DNA of 23,503 nucleotides from Parapedobacter sp964613725 (GCA_964613725.1 CAZTJY010000063.1:1-23503), one strand, 5' to 3'. Counted from the stretch's first letter, positions 15,226-23,503 are shown. Program-made: numbers and translations. The notes: generated from the sequence alone by a model not told the origin.

Positions 15226-15360
15226 TCATATTGCTAAACGCTTCCACTGCTCTTGGCGGAAGTACTTCATCAGGATGGTGAAAACACCCCATACTGCCGT
15301 CGCTAGCCCCCAGATGAGCATTTCATTCGATGCAAAGAAATAATGGATGGCCCGGATCAA
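15226..15360 (-). CDS. Small membrane protein overlapping the TonB receptor stop
   Basis: A 44-codon frame begins with TTG at 15358-15360, overlapping the receptor's TGA as TTGA. It encodes IRAIHYFFASNEMLIWGLAT, then AVWGVFTILMKYFRQEQWKR and LAI. It has one clear membrane helix (about residues 14-31) followed by a basic, aromatic tail, the pattern of a small single-pass inner-membrane protein with its C-terminus in the cytoplasm. An internal ATG (codon 14) would give 31 residues. The coupling to the receptor and the coherent hydrophobic-then-basic pattern favour a real gene, but I know no family for it. Confidence 0.45.
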   Translation of the reverse strand: MIRAIHYFFASNEMLIWGLATAVWGVFTILMKYFRQEQWKRLAI

Positions 15361-17429
15361 TATCGAAGGGCCACTCCCCCATAAAAATTCCGCAATGCTG
15401 CGGCATTGAAAAAGCGGCCGCCGAATGCGTTGATGTCATTGCCGAGGCTATATTGCTGGTTCAACAGGTTGTCGCCACCTACAAAAAACCGCAAGGCCAA
15501 CCGCCCCCCCACCGATGTTTCCCAATTCAATTTGGCTTGTAGCAAGTGGTATTCATCGGCGAATACCGTGTTCACATCATTTAGCGGAATGGAAGCCGTA
15601 TAATTATGCATGACATAGGCGCTGATATGGAGCGGTAAGTGGATCAGCAAATCGCTGACAACGGTGCTTCCGGGAACGCCGGTTAACTTATTGCCCGTAA
15701 AATCGTCAGCTCCAACACGATAATTGCCGAAACGAAACTTACTTAGCGTGAGGTTCGAGCCCAACCGCATGCCACGTACCCATCCGTCCATGCGAGGCTC
15801 AACCACCCAAGCAGCTACAGATAGCTCTGCACCGCGCTGCTCGACGGCACCGGCATTACCGAAATACTCCGCACCGTTGTCACGCAACTGGCGGATGATC
15901 GCATCGTTCATCCGGTAGTAAAATAACGAACCGTCCAGCCAAAACCGACGGTCGGCACGTTGCCAGCGTATGCCAGACTCGTAATTCCAACCGGTCTCGG
16001 CCGCCAAGGCGGTATTGATGGTATTGTCGGACGGGCGCACCTCCGCAATGGTTGGCGGCGAATAGCCACGCGACACGGAGGCCCGCAAGGCCAATGTGGG
16101 GGTAAAAAGATACGAAAGTGCCACACGAGGCATCCACTCGGCATCGAACCGGTTTTCCGTATACGTCTGGTCGGCATTCGGATAACTTGACTTGAAGGCG
16201 TACCCGTAATAATTGAGGCTCGCCGACGCTTCCAATACAAGCCGCTGCCGGATATCCGCGCGGGCCCTGGCGAAATAAAACTGCTGTCGGCTGCGCAAAG
16301 CATCGATGGCCTGTCTATCGCCGCGTACACCGCCGTTATTGTCGTAATTGGCTATATCATTTTGCCCGAATTGCCATTCCATACCGGCGTTGATGTGCCA
16401 TTGTACCGCATCGGCGCGCCCGTCGGAGTAGTCGATATATGTACGGAATCCGAGGTTACCTTCGTCGCGTAGTTCATAATTAGTGATAAATGGGTTGCTA
16501 AGGTCCGTGTGCATACCAAACACACTGGCTACATGACGGAATTTGGGCGTGACCTGGGCATCATGTACCAATCCGCCGACCCATGATTTATTGCGGATAC
16601 CGGCTTGCTGGTCTATGGCACCGGGCACCGTTGCCGTGGCAGGGCGGGCCAGCCGTGGGTCGTCCGCCAACTGGGCCGCTGTAAGCCCTCCCGGTGTGAG
16701 GTAATCCAAGTCAGAATACAACGCGATAAGCTGCAATTCATTGTTCGAATTGTAACGCCAACGTTGTACGGTTTGAACCGATTTCCGATTCATTGCCGAA
16801 TGTTTCCGATAACCGTCGGAGCGCTGGAAGGCCTGATGGACGCTGAACTCATAATTGTTCGCCGGATGTACCGATGCTGATAACTGCTGGTGAAACATCC
16901 CATAGGTGCCGCCGCTCAATCGCAGCGTTGCGGTGTTGGCGCGCTCTCCCTCGGAGCCACCGTACGGCCTAAGTAGCACGACGCCGCCCGAGTTGGCCCC
17001 AAAAAGGCTTCCATCCGGGCCCTTTAATATTTCGATGTGATGCAGGCTCCCGGCATCTAGGAGATTGAGGTACGTATTGCCCCCTGCATCGGTGAGCGGG
17101 ATCTCGCCCAGATAGACTTTCACATTGCGCACGCCGAAAGGAGAACGCAGCGAACTGCCGCGAAGGGATAACCGATAGCTTCCGGGCGACCGCTCCTCCA
17201 TGCGTACGCCCGGAACGGTATTGATTGCCGGCAACAAGCTTACACCGCTTTGATTCGCTAATACCTGTTGCCCGACCACACCCGCGGAAGTCGTAAGACG
17301 TAAAATGGGTTGTTCGGTGAAATAGGCGCTTACAGTCACCTCCTCCAGTCGATTGGTCGTATCCTGAGGTGTTGCTGCAGACAACCCCAAAGGAAGCACG
17401 ATAAAAACACAAGCTAAAAAACGTATCAT
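15357..17429 (-). CDS. TonB-dependent outer-membrane receptor
   Basis: A 690-residue outer-membrane receptor taking up a substrate with energy from TonB. I choose the ATG at 17429 because it starts a clean signal peptide (MIRFLACVFIVLPLGLSAAT); an in-frame ATG at 17462 adds 11 residues. A TonB-box-like LEEVTVSA follows at 29-36. The plug domain (about 45-165) has LLPAINTVPGVRMEERSPGS, SLRGSSLRSPFGVRNVKVYL and HHIEILKGPDGSLFGANSGG. The rest is a beta-barrel, closing with FYGGVALRY and its C-terminal aromatic residue. There is no N-terminal carboxypeptidase-like domain and no SusD neighbour, so it is not a SusC-type glycan importer. A siderophore, metal or cofactor substrate is more likely, but not shown. 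Confidence 0.92.
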   Translation of the reverse strand: MIRFLACVFIVLPLGLSAATPQDTTNRLEEVTVSAYFTEQPILRLTTSAGVVGQQVLANQSGVSLLPAINTVPGVRMEERSPGSYRLSLRGSSLRSPFGVRNVKVYLGEIPLTDAGGNTYLNLLDAGSLHHIEILKGPDGSLFGANSGGVVLLRPYGGSEGERANTATLRLSGGTYGMFHQQLSASVHPANNYEFSVHQAFQRSDGYRKHSAMNRKSVQTVQRWRYNSNNELQLIALYSDLDYLTPGGLTAAQLADDPRLARPATATVPGAIDQQAGIRNKSWVGGLVHDAQVTPKFRHVASVFGMHTDLSNPFITNYELRDEGNLGFRTYIDYSDGRADAVQWHINAGMEWQFGQNDIANYDNNGGVRGDRQAIDALRSRQQFYFARARADIRQRLVLEASASLNYYGYAFKSSYPNADQTYTENRFDAEWMPRVALSYLFTPTLALRASVSRGYSPPTIAEVRPSDNTINTALAAETGWNYESGIRWQRADRRFWLDGSLFYYRMNDAIIRQLRDNGAEYFGNAGAVEQRGAELSVAAWVVEPRMDGWVRGMRLGSNLTLSKFRFGNYRVGADDFTGNKLTGVPGSTVVSDLLIHLPLHISAYVMHNYTASIPLNDVNTVFADEYHLLQAKLNWETSVGGRLALRFFVGGDNLLNQQYSLGNDINAFGGRFFNAAALRNFYGGVALRY

Positions 17430-17540
17430 AGATTCGGATAATGACGCCCCGAAGTTACGCATTATAGCCGATTAAATCGTGATTAAACTTTGGACCCGCC
17501 GGATGGTCTAATCCATGTAAGAATAACAACGAATTGAAAG

Positions 17541-17546
17541 AGGAGG
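17541..17546 (+). promoter_or_regulatory. Strong Shine-Dalgarno sequence AGGAGG
   Basis: AGGAGG lies 8 bases before the ATG at 17555, optimal spacing. It decides the start in favour of 17555 over an in-frame upstream codon at 17534. Neighbouring genes show no such site, as is usual in Bacteroidota. Confidence 0.7.
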
Positions 17547-17554
17547 TTTGTACC

Positions 17555-18199
17555 ATGAAAGCCATTATCACCTGTTTAGCCATCATGGCGGTCAGCACTG
17601 CCATGGCACAGGATTCCGATACCATCCACATACCCAAATTGGAAATCGAACGGAATAAGAAACAAGTCTTTTCGGGCCGTGATTCATCGTTGATCGTCTA
17701 TATTGATACCTTGGTGATGGAAAACAAAAGTCAACTGGTTTTTTTCGGCAAAAAGGATGTGGTGCTCCATGTGGCAAATGCCCACATCGGCAAGCGTGGC
17801 TACATCTACGGAACCGATGGCAAAAATAACGGCACGGACTTCAAGATTGATATGCGGTTTGAAACGCTAGGAGCATTGTATGTGTTGGCTGGTGGACAAG
17901 ATGCCAATAACAATGGTTCGCGTACCCATCCCAACGGTGACGGCGGTGATGTCATTTTCACCTACGACGGAAAGGGCATCATACCGCAAACGGACGACAA
18001 AAAAAACTCGCAATACCTGCACATAGACACGCGTGCAGGGGGATACCGTGTAAATCCACATACTGAGCTCGGCAATATATACAGCATGATTAACCGAGGG
18101 ATGATAGGTAGGCCATTGGGCAATTTATCACAGGGCATGGTGTATTCTGGGTCGCCAGGTGAAGATGGCGACGTCACCTTGAAAGCATCAAGTGAGTAA
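17555..18199 (+). CDS. Secreted protein of unknown function, glycine/asparagine-rich
   Basis: A 214-residue protein with a clear signal peptide (MKAIITCLAIMAVSTAMAQD, cut after AMA). The mature part is beta-rich with alternating hydrophobic residues (SLIVYIDTLVMENKSQLVFF, DVVLHVANAHIG) and then glycine- and asparagine-rich turns (LAGGQDANNNGSRTHPNGDG, GDVIFTYDGKGI), ending in SGSPGEDGDVTLKASSE. The pattern could suit a beta-helix or beta-sandwich, but I recognise no family. It has no membrane anchor, lipobox or visible C-terminal sorting domain. It is divergent from the TonB receptor, with a 125-bp spacer, and convergent with the SDR-like gene 7 bp away. Its strong ribosome site suggests high expression. 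Confidence 0.75.
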   Translation: MKAIITCLAIMAVSTAMAQDSDTIHIPKLEIERNKKQVFSGRDSSLIVYIDTLVMENKSQLVFFGKKDVVLHVANAHIGKRGYIYGTDGKNNGTDFKIDMRFETLGALYVLAGGQDANNNGSRTHPNGDGGDVIFTYDGKGIIPQTDDKKNSQYLHIDTRAGGYRVNPHTELGNIYSMINRGMIGRPLGNLSQGMVYSGSPGEDGDVTLKASSE

Positions 18200-18206
18200 C
18201 GGTGGG

Positions 18207-19082
18207 TTAAGGGCTATCCAATGCATCGCTCACGGAGGTACCATAGGGAACGAGCGTAATTGCTGGATAAAGTGTGTTTAGCCCCATATTTACCGCTACC
18301 AAGTCTTTTCGCATATAAACGTTAAATGCAGCGGCGACATCCTGTTCGAATTTGTAGATATACCGCCCAAAGAAAAAGGAGACCGGTTTACTCAATCCCG
18401 GCAATGCCAGCACTTTCTTCTTCAGCTTCGCAATATCCATATACCGCTCGAAAGCCTCCTTATAGGTCATGATTTCGGGGCCACCGACGTCAAATATTTT
18501 TCCAAACGCGTTTGTATCCCCCATAATCTTATTCAAGTAAGCACATACGTCAAGCAGATGGATAGGCTGGCACCGGCTTACCGCAAATTCTTTGGGAAGT
18601 ACGACCAGTTTTGATTTCGCCAAACTTGATAGGATATTCATCAGCGCCGATCCTTTCCCTACGATATTGCTTATCCGTACTATGGTGTATTCCAAACCAC
18701 TGCGGCCCAGGTATTCCGATACGGTATCCATATTGTCGTCGGCCAATTTGGTTACGTAAATCAAGTGTTCACAGGCGGTAAATTTGAGTGCCCGAATGTA
18801 GCGCTGCAATGCAATGAGATCCATCTCCATACGTATATCAATCTCATTTACAGGAGATTGATTAAAATAAAACGCAACACGGGTATCCTTGTCTAAGCCG
18901 GTGGGCAATGCTCCCCGGAACAAATCGCCTTCAAGGAGCGTTATGCCAAATTTTTCAGGGATATGCTTGTAGAAAAATTTTCTGTTCCGTATCAGACAGG
19001 TCACCTCGTGACCCTCCTCAGACAAGCATACCGCGATATTCCTTGCTAAATAATTATTGAGGCCGGTAATCTGGACTTTCAT
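18207..19082 (-). CDS. Atypical SDR / NmrA-like NAD(P)-binding-fold protein
   Basis: A 291-residue cytoplasmic protein built like an atypical short-chain dehydrogenase. The first strand and helix read MKVQITGLNNYLARNIAVCL, followed by SEEGHEVTCLIRN, a later GITLLEGDLF, a HLIYVTKLADDN strand, SGLEYTIVRISNIVGKGSAL, and RCQPIHLLDVCAYLNKIM and FDVGGPEIMTYKEAF near the C-terminal half. These match the epimerase/NmrA-like subgroup that includes NDUFA9-type proteins. The nucleotide-binding TGxxGxxG is reduced to TGLNNYLA, so only its first glycine remains, and no YxxxK is clear. It may bind a cofactor weakly or be a non-enzymatic sensor. The ATG at 19082 is preferred to a TTG two codons upstream. 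Confidence 0.75.
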   Translation of the reverse strand: MKVQITGLNNYLARNIAVCLSEEGHEVTCLIRNRKFFYKHIPEKFGITLLEGDLFRGALPTGLDKDTRVAFYFNQSPVNEIDIRMEMDLIALQRYIRALKFTACEHLIYVTKLADDNMDTVSEYLGRSGLEYTIVRISNIVGKGSALMNILSSLAKSKLVVLPKEFAVSRCQPIHLLDVCAYLNKIMGDTNAFGKIFDVGGPEIMTYKEAFERYMDIAKLKKKVLALPGLSKPVSFFFGRYIYKFEQDVAAAFNVYMRKDLVAVNMGLNTLYPAITLVPYGTSVSDALDSP

Positions 19083-19301
19083 ACGCAAATGCTCCTACGC
19101 TTAACAGAGGCGGGTTGGTAAAATAATTTGTATAGCTATTACAATTGAAAGCAACATATGTTTCCAATACATGGCTATTTTTTCTACAAACTTAGACAAA
19201 TCGATGAATATGCCAAGGCGCAACGGTCCCCCAATTTGTGTTTTTATTGTCAATATTCGCATTCTGGCCCATCAAGCCACATTTCGTGAATAATAAAAGG
19301 T

Positions 19302-19309
19302 TATATTTG
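19302..19309 (+). promoter_or_regulatory. Promoter (-7 box) of the photolyase-like gene
   Basis: TATATTTG matches TAnnTTTG exactly, 24 bp before the ATG at 19334. The -33 region has TTTC rather than TTTG. The box lies inside the upstream-extended frame, supporting the ATG at 19334 as the true start. Confidence 0.5.
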
Positions 19310-19333
19310 CGATATTTAATCTCTCGGGTTGGT

Positions 19334-20584
19334 ATGGACAAGAAGACAATTTTGGTTTGGTTCAGGAATGATTTGCGTATCCATGACAATGAGATACTGC
19401 TTCGTGCCGTGGAACGCAGCCAGAGGATTGTTCCCGTTTATTGTTTTGACCCGCGTTATTTTGTTGACACGGAGTGGGGTACACAAAAGACGGGTGTCTT
19501 ACGGGCTGCATTCCTGCGCAAAAACGTAGCCGCACTGCAACAGGACCTACAAGCGTTGGGTGGCGATTTGATTATTACCCAAGGTTACCCCGAAAATCTA
19601 CTTCCCAAAATTGCGGAACAATATGCCGTGCACGAGGTTTACCATCACCGCGAGGTAGCTTACGAAGAAACAAAGATATCCGCGCTGGTTGAAGCGTCGC
19701 TTTGGAAAATGCAAATCAACCTAAGGCATTTTATTGGCCACACACTGTACCACAAGGAAGACCTCCCCTTCCCAATCAAGGACATTCCCGATGCCTTTGC
19801 TACATTTCGTAAAAAGACAGAACGGGAGAGCAGTATCCGTCCGGAGCTGGGCCGACCGGAATTCGTCCGCACCCCCGAAGGAATGGACACAGGGTACCTC
19901 CCCGACCTTTCCGAACTGGGTTTTAATAGATCCGCGATCGTGCACACCGAAAGTCTTCCGTTCGAGGGCGGTGAACAGGTGGCGTTGCAACACATGAACA
20001 CCTTCCTTTACGGCAGTCAGGATGATCTGGGTTATTCCCGCCTCTCGCCCTATATCGCCATTGGTGCCTTATCGCCCAACACCTTTTACCACGCTGTTAA
20101 AGAGGCTGAAAAAGCAACGCTCGACAAAAAAAGCGTGGAGCAGATTATACTCAAACTGTTGTGGCGCGATTATTACCGTTTTATGTTCAAAAAGCATGGC
20201 AACCAGTTCTTCCAAATAGGGGGCATGACGGGAAATCCGCCCGAAAGCGCAGCGGACGACCAAAAGCGGTTCGACAACTGGAAGACGGGGAACACTGGCC
20301 ATCCGATTGTAGACAGCAGCATGAAGGAGCTAAACGAAACGGGGTACATCGCCCACCATCAACGCATTATCGTTGCTTCATACTTAATTCACCAATTGAA
20401 AGTCAACTGGCTCAAGGGTGCCGCATGGTTTGAAGAGAAGTTATTGGATTACGGACCGGCCAGCAACTACGGAAACTGGGCACATGCGGCTGGTGTGGGA
20501 AGCAGCATCAAAGACAATAAACCCGCCGATATCAAAAAACTGAGTTCGCGATTCTATCCCAAGGCAGTCGTCGCAGCCGACTAG
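19334..20584 (+). CDS. Divergent cryptochrome-DASH / photolyase-like flavoprotein
   Basis: A 416-residue member of the photolyase/cryptochrome superfamily. The N-terminal alpha/beta antenna domain starts ILVWFRNDLRIHDNEILLRA. The FAD domain has YSRLSPYIAIGALSPNTFYH and LLWRDYYRFMFKKHGNQFFQ, the latter typical of DASH proteins, then GHPIVDSSMKELNETGYIAH. By gap-free alignment with E. coli photolyase from memory, R344, D372, N378 and W382 are kept. N341, R342 and W384 (DNA-lesion contacts) are all His, and D374 (flavin contact) is Gly. After AGVG the usual N-D-x-R and FN..KQ segment becomes SSIKDNKPADIKKL, and the final YxxxWxPEL part is absent. It could be a repair enzyme with unusual specificity, a photoreceptor, or an inactive relative. 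Confidence 0.85.
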   Translation: MDKKTILVWFRNDLRIHDNEILLRAVERSQRIVPVYCFDPRYFVDTEWGTQKTGVLRAAFLRKNVAALQQDLQALGGDLIITQGYPENLLPKIAEQYAVHEVYHHREVAYEETKISALVEASLWKMQINLRHFIGHTLYHKEDLPFPIKDIPDAFATFRKKTERESSIRPELGRPEFVRTPEGMDTGYLPDLSELGFNRSAIVHTESLPFEGGEQVALQHMNTFLYGSQDDLGYSRLSPYIAIGALSPNTFYHAVKEAEKATLDKKSVEQIILKLLWRDYYRFMFKKHGNQFFQIGGMTGNPPESAADDQKRFDNWKTGNTGHPIVDSSMKELNETGYIAHHQRIIVASYLIHQLKVNWLKGAAWFEEKLLDYGPASNYGNWAHAAGVGSSIKDNKPADIKKLSSRFYPKAVVAAD

Positions 20585-20597
20585 ATTTCCAGGAAAT
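20585..20597. other. 13-bp palindrome directly after the photolyase-like stop
   Basis: ATTTCC-A-GGAAAT begins on the base after the TAG. It is too short and lacks the T-run of a standard terminator. It could be an operator-like site or chance. Confidence 0.3.
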
Positions 20598-20672
20598 GGC
20601 GAAAATGGCGTTATCGCTAAAAGTTGGCTACAAAATTGTGGTATATTGCTATGGCAAACGATATAATAATTA

Positions 20673-20680
20673 TAACTTTG
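20673..20680 (+). promoter_or_regulatory. sucA promoter (-7 box)
   Basis: TAACTTTG is a perfect TAnnTTTG box, 24 bp before the sucA ATG. A TTG at 20646-20648 is the nearest -33 candidate, but the 24-bp spacer is longer than usual. The region is AT-rich, as expected. Confidence 0.42.
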
Positions 20681-20704
20681 ACGCAGTATTGCATAAACAA
20701 TTAA

Positions 20705-23500
20705 ATGGACAAGCTTTCTTACCTAAGTAACGCAGACTCGGCCTATATCGACTCGTTATACGAAGCCTATAAAGAGCAACCCGACTCCATTGACTTCGGT
20801 TGGCAAAAATTTTTTGAGGGTTTTGATTTCGGTCAGAATGGTGCAAGTAGCGGCACAGCGGCAACACCCGATCATGTGTTAAAAGAAATCAATGTCTTGA
20901 ACATGATTAACGGCTACCGTGACCGTGGCCATCTTTTTACGGAAACGAATCCCGTACGCCAACGCCGGAAATATTATCCCGGGAAAGAGTTGGAGACCTT
21001 CGGCCTGAGCGAGGCTGACATGGATACGGTATTCAACGCTGGTGTGGAAGTTGGCTTAGGGCCCGCAAAACTAAGCGAAATCCGGCAGTTAATTGAAGAC
21101 ACTTACTGCCGCTCCATCGGTGCGGAATTCAAATATATCCGTAGCCCGGAAAAGATCAAGTGGCTACAGGAACGCATGGAAGGGGAACGTAATACCCCTA
21201 ACTTCCCATTGGAGCGAAAAAAACGCATCTTACAGAAACTCAATGAGGCCGTCGTCTTTGAAAATTTCCTCGGCACGAAGTTCCTTGGTCAAAAGCGTTT
21301 TTCACTTGAAGGCGCAGAAAGCTTGATTCCGGCACTCGACTCGGTGATTGAAAAGGGAGCCGATTTGGGAATTCAAGAGTTTGTGATCGGTATGGCACAC
21401 CGTGGGCGGCTCAATGTGCTGACCAACATCCTAGGAAAATCCTATGAAAGCATCTTCTCGGAATTTGAAGGAAAGACCTACGCCGAAGAGGCAGAGCAGG
21501 ATTTCGGTGGTGACGTAAAATACCATTTGGGCTATTCGACCGATATCACGACCGACAACGACGCAAGTGTGCACCTGAGCCTCGTCCCCAACCCGTCGCA
21601 TTTGGAAACGGTGGATCCCGTCGTCGAAGGACTGGTGCGATCCAAAATCGACATGAAGTACGATGGTGACGCTACTAAAATTGCCCCCATACTCATCCAT
21701 GGCGATGCGGCCGTTGCTGCCCAAGGCATCGTCTATGAGGTCATCCAAATGTCAAAACTGGAGGGCTTCCGTACGGGGGGAACCATCCACATCGTAGTAA
21801 ACAACCAGGTAGGGTTTACGACCAATTTCAAGGATGGCCGTTCCTCAACCTATTGCACAGATATTGCCAAGGTAACATTATCACCGGTGTTCCACGTAAA
21901 CGGCGACGACGTGGAAGCGCTGGTTTACGCCATCGACCTTGCTGTAGAATACCGCCAGAAATACCATACTGACGTATTTATCGACCTGCTTTGTTATCGC
22001 CGTTATGGGCACAATGAGGCCGATGAGCCCAAGTTTACACAGCCCTTACTGTACAAAGCCATAGAAAAACATCCGAATCCGCGTGAAATCTACAACAAGA
22101 AGCTTCTGGAACAAGGCAGTGTAGACGCCAGTTTAGCCAAGGAGATGGAAAAAGATTTCCGTAAGCTACTCCAAGAGCGGTTGGACGACTCGAAGGAAGA
22201 TAAAAACCTCACACAAGACAACCCGATGTATTCGGGCGCATGGAAGGGATTGCGCAAAGCCAAGTATGAAGATATCTTCGTGCCAGCCAAAACCAGCGTT
22301 ACGGAAAAAACGTTTTTATCGCTTGCCAAAGAATTCAACACCTTACCAAAAGATAAGAAAGTATTCCGTAAAATTTCGCGCCTCTTTGATGAGCGGCTCA
22401 AAATGATCGAAACCAAAACTTTCGATTGGGCTATGGGCGAATTGATGGCCTATGCTACCTTACTCAATGAAGGGTCTCGGGTGCGTATAAGTGGGCAGGA
22501 TGTGGAGCGTGGCACATTTTCTCACCGCCATGCCGTGCTTACGTTGGAAGACTCCGAAGAGGAGTTCATCCCCCTACAGCAGATCAAGGGCGGTGAGCGT
22601 TTCAATATCTACAATTCCCATCTCTCTGAATACGGTGTGCTGGGTTTTGAATACGGCTACGCATTGGCAAACCCCCAGTCGTTAACCGTGTGGGAAGCCC
22701 AATTTGGTGATTTTTATAATGGTGCACAGATCATCGTCGACCAATACATCTCCAGTGCAGAGACCAAGTGGCGCCGCTCCAACGGTCTCGTGATGCTGCT
22801 TCCCCATGGGTTGGAGGGGCAGGGCCCCGAGCACTCGTCTGCGCGAATAGAACGTTTTCTGGAGCTTTGTGCTGAAAATAACATGCAGATCGTGAACTGC
22901 ACCACGCCAGCGAACTTCTTCCATGTATTGCGCCGGCAGCTTAAGCGCGACTTCCGCAAACCATTGATCGTTTTTACCCCGAAGAGTTTGCTCCGCCATC
23001 CAAAAGTGGTGAGCGACATTAGTGAATTCATTGGAAAATCGCAATTCCAAGAAGTGATCGATGACGGTTTCGTGAAGTCTGCCGACGTGAAGCGGGTGCT
23101 CTTCTGCTCGGGCAAAATCTATTACGATCTGTTGGAAAAACAACAGGCAGACGCGCGTAAAGATGTGGCCATTGTCCGGGTGGAACAGCTATACCCCACC
23201 CCTATGGATAAACTTCGCGCCATCCGGAACAAATATAAAAATGCCAAGGAATTCCTATGGGTACAGGAAGAACCGGAAAACATGGGCGCATGGCCTTACA
23301 TCTGCCGGAAATTCCGGAATCGGAATATTACGCTGGACGTCATATCCCGTAAGGAAAGCAGCAGTACGGCTACCGGATACGCTAAACAACACATTGCCCA
23401 ACAGCTTGCCGTAGTGGGCCGCGCTTTTGAAGACAAGGCAGGAGCGGAAGTAAAGGACAACGTGAAAAAAAGTGTAAAAACCGCAGCCAAAGCAGATTAA
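20705..23500 (+). CDS. sucA: 2-oxoglutarate dehydrogenase E1 component
   Basis: The thiamine-diphosphate-dependent E1 of the 2-oxoglutarate dehydrogenase complex decarboxylates 2-oxoglutarate and hands the succinyl group to lipoyl-E2 in the TCA cycle. The 931-residue protein has the N-terminal segment that binds the complex (YLSNADSAYIDSLYEAYKEQ), MAHRGRLNVLTNILGKSYES near 230, GYSTD and NPSHLETVDPVVEGLVRSK, and the ThDP motif from GDAAVAAQG (about 333) to VVNNQVGF (about 366). FSHRHAVL and the C-terminal EEPENMGAWPYICRKF follow. The tail is K/A-rich (VKDNVKKSVKTAAKAD). Length is normal. The stop is three bases from the window end; sucB would be expected next. Confidence 0.97.
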   Translation: MDKLSYLSNADSAYIDSLYEAYKEQPDSIDFGWQKFFEGFDFGQNGASSGTAATPDHVLKEINVLNMINGYRDRGHLFTETNPVRQRRKYYPGKELETFGLSEADMDTVFNAGVEVGLGPAKLSEIRQLIEDTYCRSIGAEFKYIRSPEKIKWLQERMEGERNTPNFPLERKKRILQKLNEAVVFENFLGTKFLGQKRFSLEGAESLIPALDSVIEKGADLGIQEFVIGMAHRGRLNVLTNILGKSYESIFSEFEGKTYAEEAEQDFGGDVKYHLGYSTDITTDNDASVHLSLVPNPSHLETVDPVVEGLVRSKIDMKYDGDATKIAPILIHGDAAVAAQGIVYEVIQMSKLEGFRTGGTIHIVVNNQVGFTTNFKDGRSSTYCTDIAKVTLSPVFHVNGDDVEALVYAIDLAVEYRQKYHTDVFIDLLCYRRYGHNEADEPKFTQPLLYKAIEKHPNPREIYNKKLLEQGSVDASLAKEMEKDFRKLLQERLDDSKEDKNLTQDNPMYSGAWKGLRKAKYEDIFVPAKTSVTEKTFLSLAKEFNTLPKDKKVFRKISRLFDERLKMIETKTFDWAMGELMAYATLLNEGSRVRISGQDVERGTFSHRHAVLTLEDSEEEFIPLQQIKGGERFNIYNSHLSEYGVLGFEYGYALANPQSLTVWEAQFGDFYNGAQIIVDQYISSAETKWRRSNGLVMLLPHGLEGQGPEHSSARIERFLELCAENNMQIVNCTTPANFFHVLRRQLKRDFRKPLIVFTPKSLLRHPKVVSDISEFIGKSQFQEVIDDGFVKSADVKRVLFCSGKIYYDLLEKQQADARKDVAIVRVEQLYPTPMDKLRAIRNKYKNAKEFLWVQEEPENMGAWPYICRKFRNRNITLDVISRKESSSTATGYAKQHIAQQLAVVGRAFEDKAGAEVKDNVKKSVKTAAKAD

Positions 23501-23503
23501 CCC

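Noticed and set aside
17534..17554. Seven-residue N-terminal extension of the secreted protein
   Set aside because: AGGAGG is placed for the ATG at 17555, and the signal peptide begins there.
19238..19333. Longer photolyase-like start at a GTG
   Set aside because: A perfect -7 box lies inside the extension, and the family motif begins right after the ATG at 19334.

Overview
This window comes from a member of the Bacteroidota, most likely a Sphingobacteriales-type bacterium. The grounds are a BspA-like surface protein, two DUF6266-type proteins, a beta-propeller sensor kinase with a LuxR-type regulator, a DUF6377-type remnant, -7 elements matching TAnnTTTG in front of several genes, and almost no Shine-Dalgarno sequences. 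Everything was read by eye; family names are from recognition, not from a search.

Layout. 1-304 (-): start of a secreted BspA/PKD-like surface protein, cut by the window edge. 305-667: AT-rich intergenic region with an 11-bp periodic array ending in a perfect palindrome, then a promoter. 668-1896 (+): two adjacent, divergent DUF6266-type genes. 1901-5578 (-): a two-component system, with a periplasmic-propeller histidine kinase followed by a NarL/LuxR response regulator. 5579-5942: a 364-bp spacer with two hairpins, a 47-bp tandem duplication and a promoter. 5943-13685 (+): nuoHIJKLMN, the membrane arm of complex I plus the NuoI ferredoxin-like subunit; nuoA-G are not next to it. The operon is tightly packed except for an exact 14 x 7-bp degenerate repeat array filling the nuoH-nuoI gap. 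13691-15149 (-): a gene graveyard with the C-terminal end of a sodium:solute symporter, the tail of an unrecognised gene, and a DUF6377-type gene that keeps its promoter and N-terminal half but is fused out of frame to the debris. 15226-17429 (-): a TonB-dependent receptor and an overlapping 44-codon membrane ORF. 17555-18199 (+): an unrecognised secreted protein with a strong Shine-Dalgarno. 18207-19082 (-): an atypical SDR-like protein without the usual glycine motif. 19334-20584 (+): a divergent cryptochrome-DASH/photolyase-like flavoprotein. 20705-23500 (+): sucA, complete, ending three bases before the window end.

Function. The core is energy metabolism: the proton-pumping half of NADH:quinone oxidoreductase and the E1 subunit of the 2-oxoglutarate dehydrogenase complex. 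Around it are accessory, surface-directed and regulatory genes. The points most worth a second look are the heptanucleotide array inside the nuo operon, the split nuo operon with its duplicated 47-bp leader, the photolyase-like protein with altered substrate and flavin residues, the NuoK protein lacking its second membrane glutamate, and the paired C7/G7 homopolymer elements upstream of two minus-strand genes. I found no clear new multi-gene system; no rRNA, tRNA, CRISPR array or insertion sequence was seen.
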